Shown here: positions 16,389 through 19,557 of the stretch, one piece after another
Layout: each line of letters begins with the position of its first letter
Numbering within the stretch: the first letter of the stretch is position 1
Notes under the pieces: generated by a model
Seen by the model: the letters and a program-made list of their open reading frames with translations, nothing else
What the model was told of the DNA's origin: nothing
Databases searched by the model: none
Origin: Cytauxzoon felis
Lineage: Eukaryota > Apicomplexa > Aconoidasida > Piroplasmida > Theileriidae
Assembly (NCBI GenBank): GCA_020283715.1
Contig: JAIQCW010000311.1
Location: 1 to 19,557 of the forward strand
DNA length: 19,557 nt
Direction: 5' to 3'
Program-made: the position numbers and the translations under genes

Positions 16389-19243
16389 ATGTGTACAGTT
16401 ATATATAGAAGTTACCATTCTGGTCACATAAAACGTATATTAAATAAGAGAAATGGTCCATTTCATATGAAATATGATAGCATATTTGCTGATCAGAGAC
16501 AACGTATAGATTCTATATTTCAAAATATAAAATACGAAAAAGACACATTAGCTAGAGAAATATTAAGTGCAAAAAAGGAAATAGGAAGTTTATTTGAATT
16601 GGATAAGGAAAATAATATTAAAAATGACCAATTGAGCTCAAATGAAAGGTGAGCGGATTACATGTGTAATGAATTAAACTAATATTCCAGTAAAACATCA
16701 AAATTATCAAGAATTAACAACGCACATTATATTTATCGCATGTTACGTCCAAATAATCTTAATTTTTTCGAGGTTTTATTCCATTCATTATCTAGATATT
16801 CCATATATCTTATAGGAGCAAACTTCTACACACCTTAAAAGACGTATGGATGAATTATTATCGGAAACTAATGGCGCGGAATCTGATTGTAAAGATCTCA
16901 CTATTGTTCCTTCTGTAAGTTTGTATACATTTGTATAGATTAAAGAAATGTGATATACACATGTAAACATATGCATAATTTCATGTCTATAGGACATTCT
17001 TCGTGAAAATGAACCATGTTTTACAACCGGATCGTATACTTTAGCTGTAGCATCATGTACGTTAATAATTACCTATTATTTTAGACTCGTTTATGTAGTG
17101 ATTGAATCATTAAGTGATGATTTGTGTGATCTATGTCTATTATTTACATCAAATGACCTACCAAAACGACGAAATAGTGATCGCTTTGTTAAATTATTTG
17201 AAATATTGGTATGTTGTATATATAATATTATAAATCTATAGGAGGATTGTACAAAATTAAAGAGTGATGGTTCAAATTTGAATGATTGGATTGATAAAGT
17301 TTGGGTACCAATTTCTGAATATTTAAATGATGATTTAAAAAATCTATCAAAAACTGTTTGTTTCTATTTGTATACTTAACATCGTATAGGAAATTTTTAC
17401 ATGGTTAAATGATCATTTATCACGTGTTTTAAACAATAAAAAGTTAATGGGAAAATCAATTAATGAATGGTATATTGATTTATTTATTTGCGAGTTTACT
17501 CTTGTAGGTATAGTATAACTGAAGATTTTTTGTATGATTGTTTGTTGAATTTTATAAAAATTAACTTAACTTTCATATTTTAGCACTACCATTACCTGAA
17601 AATATAAATATTGAACGTGAAATTGGTTATCCGCTTGATAAATCATGTAAATATATAAGATGTTTCTTATCATTATTTAACGTAAATTTATTATTTGTAT
17701 TGAATGACAAATTATGTAGCAATCATTATTCAAAAATATTAGTGATGAAGATATAAATTCACTAATAGACTCATTAAAAAATCTTGGATTACGTGATTGG
17801 TTTAAGTTAAAGCCTAATGAAATAGAAATGACAATGTTTGGTCGTATATTGGATGATGATTATAAAAAATATCAATGGTCTCATGAAGATTCTAAATTAA
17901 GTATACTTTTGATAGATACAATTGCGCGGAATAAGATTAATTTATTAGATATTGAATCATATTCACCTGATAAATTGTTTTATTTATCACCAAAAGGGGT
18001 ATGTATTATATATAAATATAATTCATAGTAGTAATTTTATATCTTAATAATAAATATTGCATGTATAATTTATCATTTTTAAAATAATTTATAAATACAG
18101 CATCGTGAAATTATGTCTGAGACCCGGGAGAATCAATGGCTGAATAATGAGGATATTACAACATTAGTGACTGAAACTTTTGAAACCACAAATTACGATT
18201 TAAAAGATACAGTAAAATCAGATTTAGAGAAGTTAAATCAATTTTTATCAAAAACACCACTGGAAGAAATGGTAAGCTTTTTATACTTATAAGTAAAATG
18301 ATATATCATCAATACCTCCTACCATCAGATTGATGATGAAGAAAGTTATTCGAATTCAATTGGACCAGGAAAGGTTATAAAGGATGAAAATAATAAGGAT
18401 ATAATTAAATGGAATGTTCCAGAAGGGTCACAATTCGATTTTAAAAGGAATTGCTTTGTAAGAACACGTAGTGGTATAGATCCTATGTTACGATTAGATC
18501 GTTTGAGATGTTTTGTCGTTGAACGTAAACGTATGAGAACAATGACAAAAGAAGGAAGAGTATATTTCATACGTGTTGTAGTTGCTGTTGGTGATGGAAA
18601 TGGATATTTTGGAATGGGAGTTGGGTTTGGTAATGATATTCCTGGTGCACGTTCCATGGGCATAGAGTCTGCCCTAAAAAATATGTATTTTATAGATTTT
18701 GATCCAAAAGAATGTTTAACAACACCCGTTTATGCCCGTGAATATGGTGTTCGTATAACAATCCTTCCTAGACCCTATGGAAGTGGTATTCGTATTAATA
18801 GAAAATGGTTACCATTAGCATATCTTATTGGTTTAGATAATTGCAGAATTATATTTCATGGGAAATCATCCTGGATTACACGTATGAGAGCATTAAAAAG
18901 GGCACTTGAAAGCATTTATTCTAGGAGAACAGCTTGTAATATGACTGGAAAAAGATACGTGTCATTTAAAAATCCTGGTGATTACACTATACATTGGCCA
19001 GATGCTTGGTTCATTCCTTTATCTAAAGAATACAAGAATAAAATCGCAAACATCAAAAAAAGACGTTTAAATAACTTTAAAAAGAGTGTAAGAAGGAGAT
19101 ATGCTTTGTTATCACCGGACGAGTTGTCAACGACTGTACCTCATTATTCCAAATATAAATCGCCAATTGAAAGATTTATTATCAATTCAAGAAAGTTCGA
19201 GTATATCAATACAAATTTAAACAAATCTACTACGATCAACTAA
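16389..19243 (+). CDS. mitochondrial ribosomal protein uS5m with long N-terminal extension, ten exons
   Basis: Exons 16389-16648, 16691-16772, 16816-16914, 16993-17208, 17242-17355, 17390-17507, 17584-17681, 17720-17998, 18101-18271, 18329-19243 (2352 nt, 783 aa). All phases match across nine GT...AG introns of 33-102 nt. Residues about 530-690 are ribosomal protein S5: the dsRBD-like half has VYFIRVVVAVGDGNGYFGMG and IPGARSMGIESALKN, and the C-terminal half has GSGIRINRKWLPLAYLIGLD and RMRALKRALESI. S5 lines the mRNA entrance of the small subunit. A basic tail (KIANIKKRRLNNFKKSVRRR) follows. The first 40 residues (MCTVIYRSYHSGHIKRILNKRNG) are basic, fitting a mitochondrial presequence. Residues 40-480, with helical segments such as NDWIDKVWVPISEYL, have no domain I recognise. 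An optional in-frame 42-nt intron (17057-17098) would shorten the protein by 14 residues. Confidence 0.87.
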
Positions 19244-19557
19244 TATATGTGTTGATGTAATTAATTTTATTTAATTATTTTGTCACCTAATATATGCTAA
19301 CATTACAATAATACCTTGGTAGGTGAAAGTTTAATTTATGTAACTTATTGAAGATTTATACTTGTATGATGTTATATATGTGTTAATATAAATAATTATT
19401 GAGTATAAATACTATTATTTTGATAATATCTAATAATATGTATAATAGTGATAGTAAAATATATGTATAATAATATATGATAATAATTGATTAATATATT
19501 ATTTAGATGATAATATAGTATAGAATATGGTCATAGATATATAAATTAATATGTATT
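19244..19557. other. AT-rich non-coding right end
   Basis: 314 bp after the uS5m stop, almost only A and T with many TAATAT/ATAATA words. No open frame, GC island or GC-rich repeat is seen. An imperfect inverted repeat of CACCTAATAT (19283) and CCTTGGTAGGTG (19314) might mark the transcript end. Confidence 0.4.

Overview
The window is nuclear DNA of a very AT-rich eukaryote, almost certainly an apicomplexan of the piroplasm group (Theileria / Cytauxzoon / Babesia sensu lato). The signs are many tiny GT...AG introns (about 35, most of them 24-60 nt), genes packed on both strands with short intergenic gaps, typical eukaryotic housekeeping genes, and, at the left end, a protein built from repeats that resemble the FAINT/DUF529-type surface/secreted families expanded in Theileria. 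I cannot name the species. There are no bacterial operons, rRNA, recognisable tRNA or CRISPR arrays.

Layout: 8-904 (-) FAINT-like repeat protein; about 1.4 kb of AT-rich non-coding DNA with a small GC island near 1535-1570; 2641-3852 (-) six-exon two-RRM RNA-binding protein; 4219-4957 (-) six-exon zinc-ribbon protein (SSSCA1/p27 type); 5266-6299 (+) TXNDC9/phosducin-like-3 type thioredoxin-fold protein; 6307-6873 (-) Trm10 tRNA methyltransferase; 7002-9154 (+) ten-exon type 1 methionine aminopeptidase with all metal ligands; 9191-10613 (+) RMI1-like OB-fold protein; 11081-12433 (-) non-canonical poly(A)/uridylyl transferase; 12742-14841 (+) mitochondrial Hsp60; 15101-16322 (+) unrecognised multi-pass membrane protein with one anomalous splice junction; 16389-19243 (+) mitochondrial ribosomal protein uS5m with a roughly 480-residue N-terminal extension. 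I reconstructed most gene models exon by exon; in each model presented as complete the exon lengths sum to a whole number of codons.

The genes do not form one pathway. Several serve protein synthesis and maturation (Trm10, methionine aminopeptidase, TXNDC9-like folding cofactor, Hsp60, uS5m), and at least two, probably three, are mitochondrial (Hsp60, uS5m, perhaps the nucleotidyltransferase).

The most unusual feature is a family of five GC-rich, modular, internally palindromic repeats confined to 2.3-8.8 kb. They are built from a short terminal motif A (consensus TCCACYYGAGGTCCAAT) and two longer modules (B, C) in fixed order. Four of the five lie wholly inside introns, and these are the only four introns longer than 116 nt. 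One copy has 32-bp, near-perfect terminal inverted repeats with TA on each side. This looks like a non-autonomous, mariner-like or introner-like element that I cannot match to a described family.
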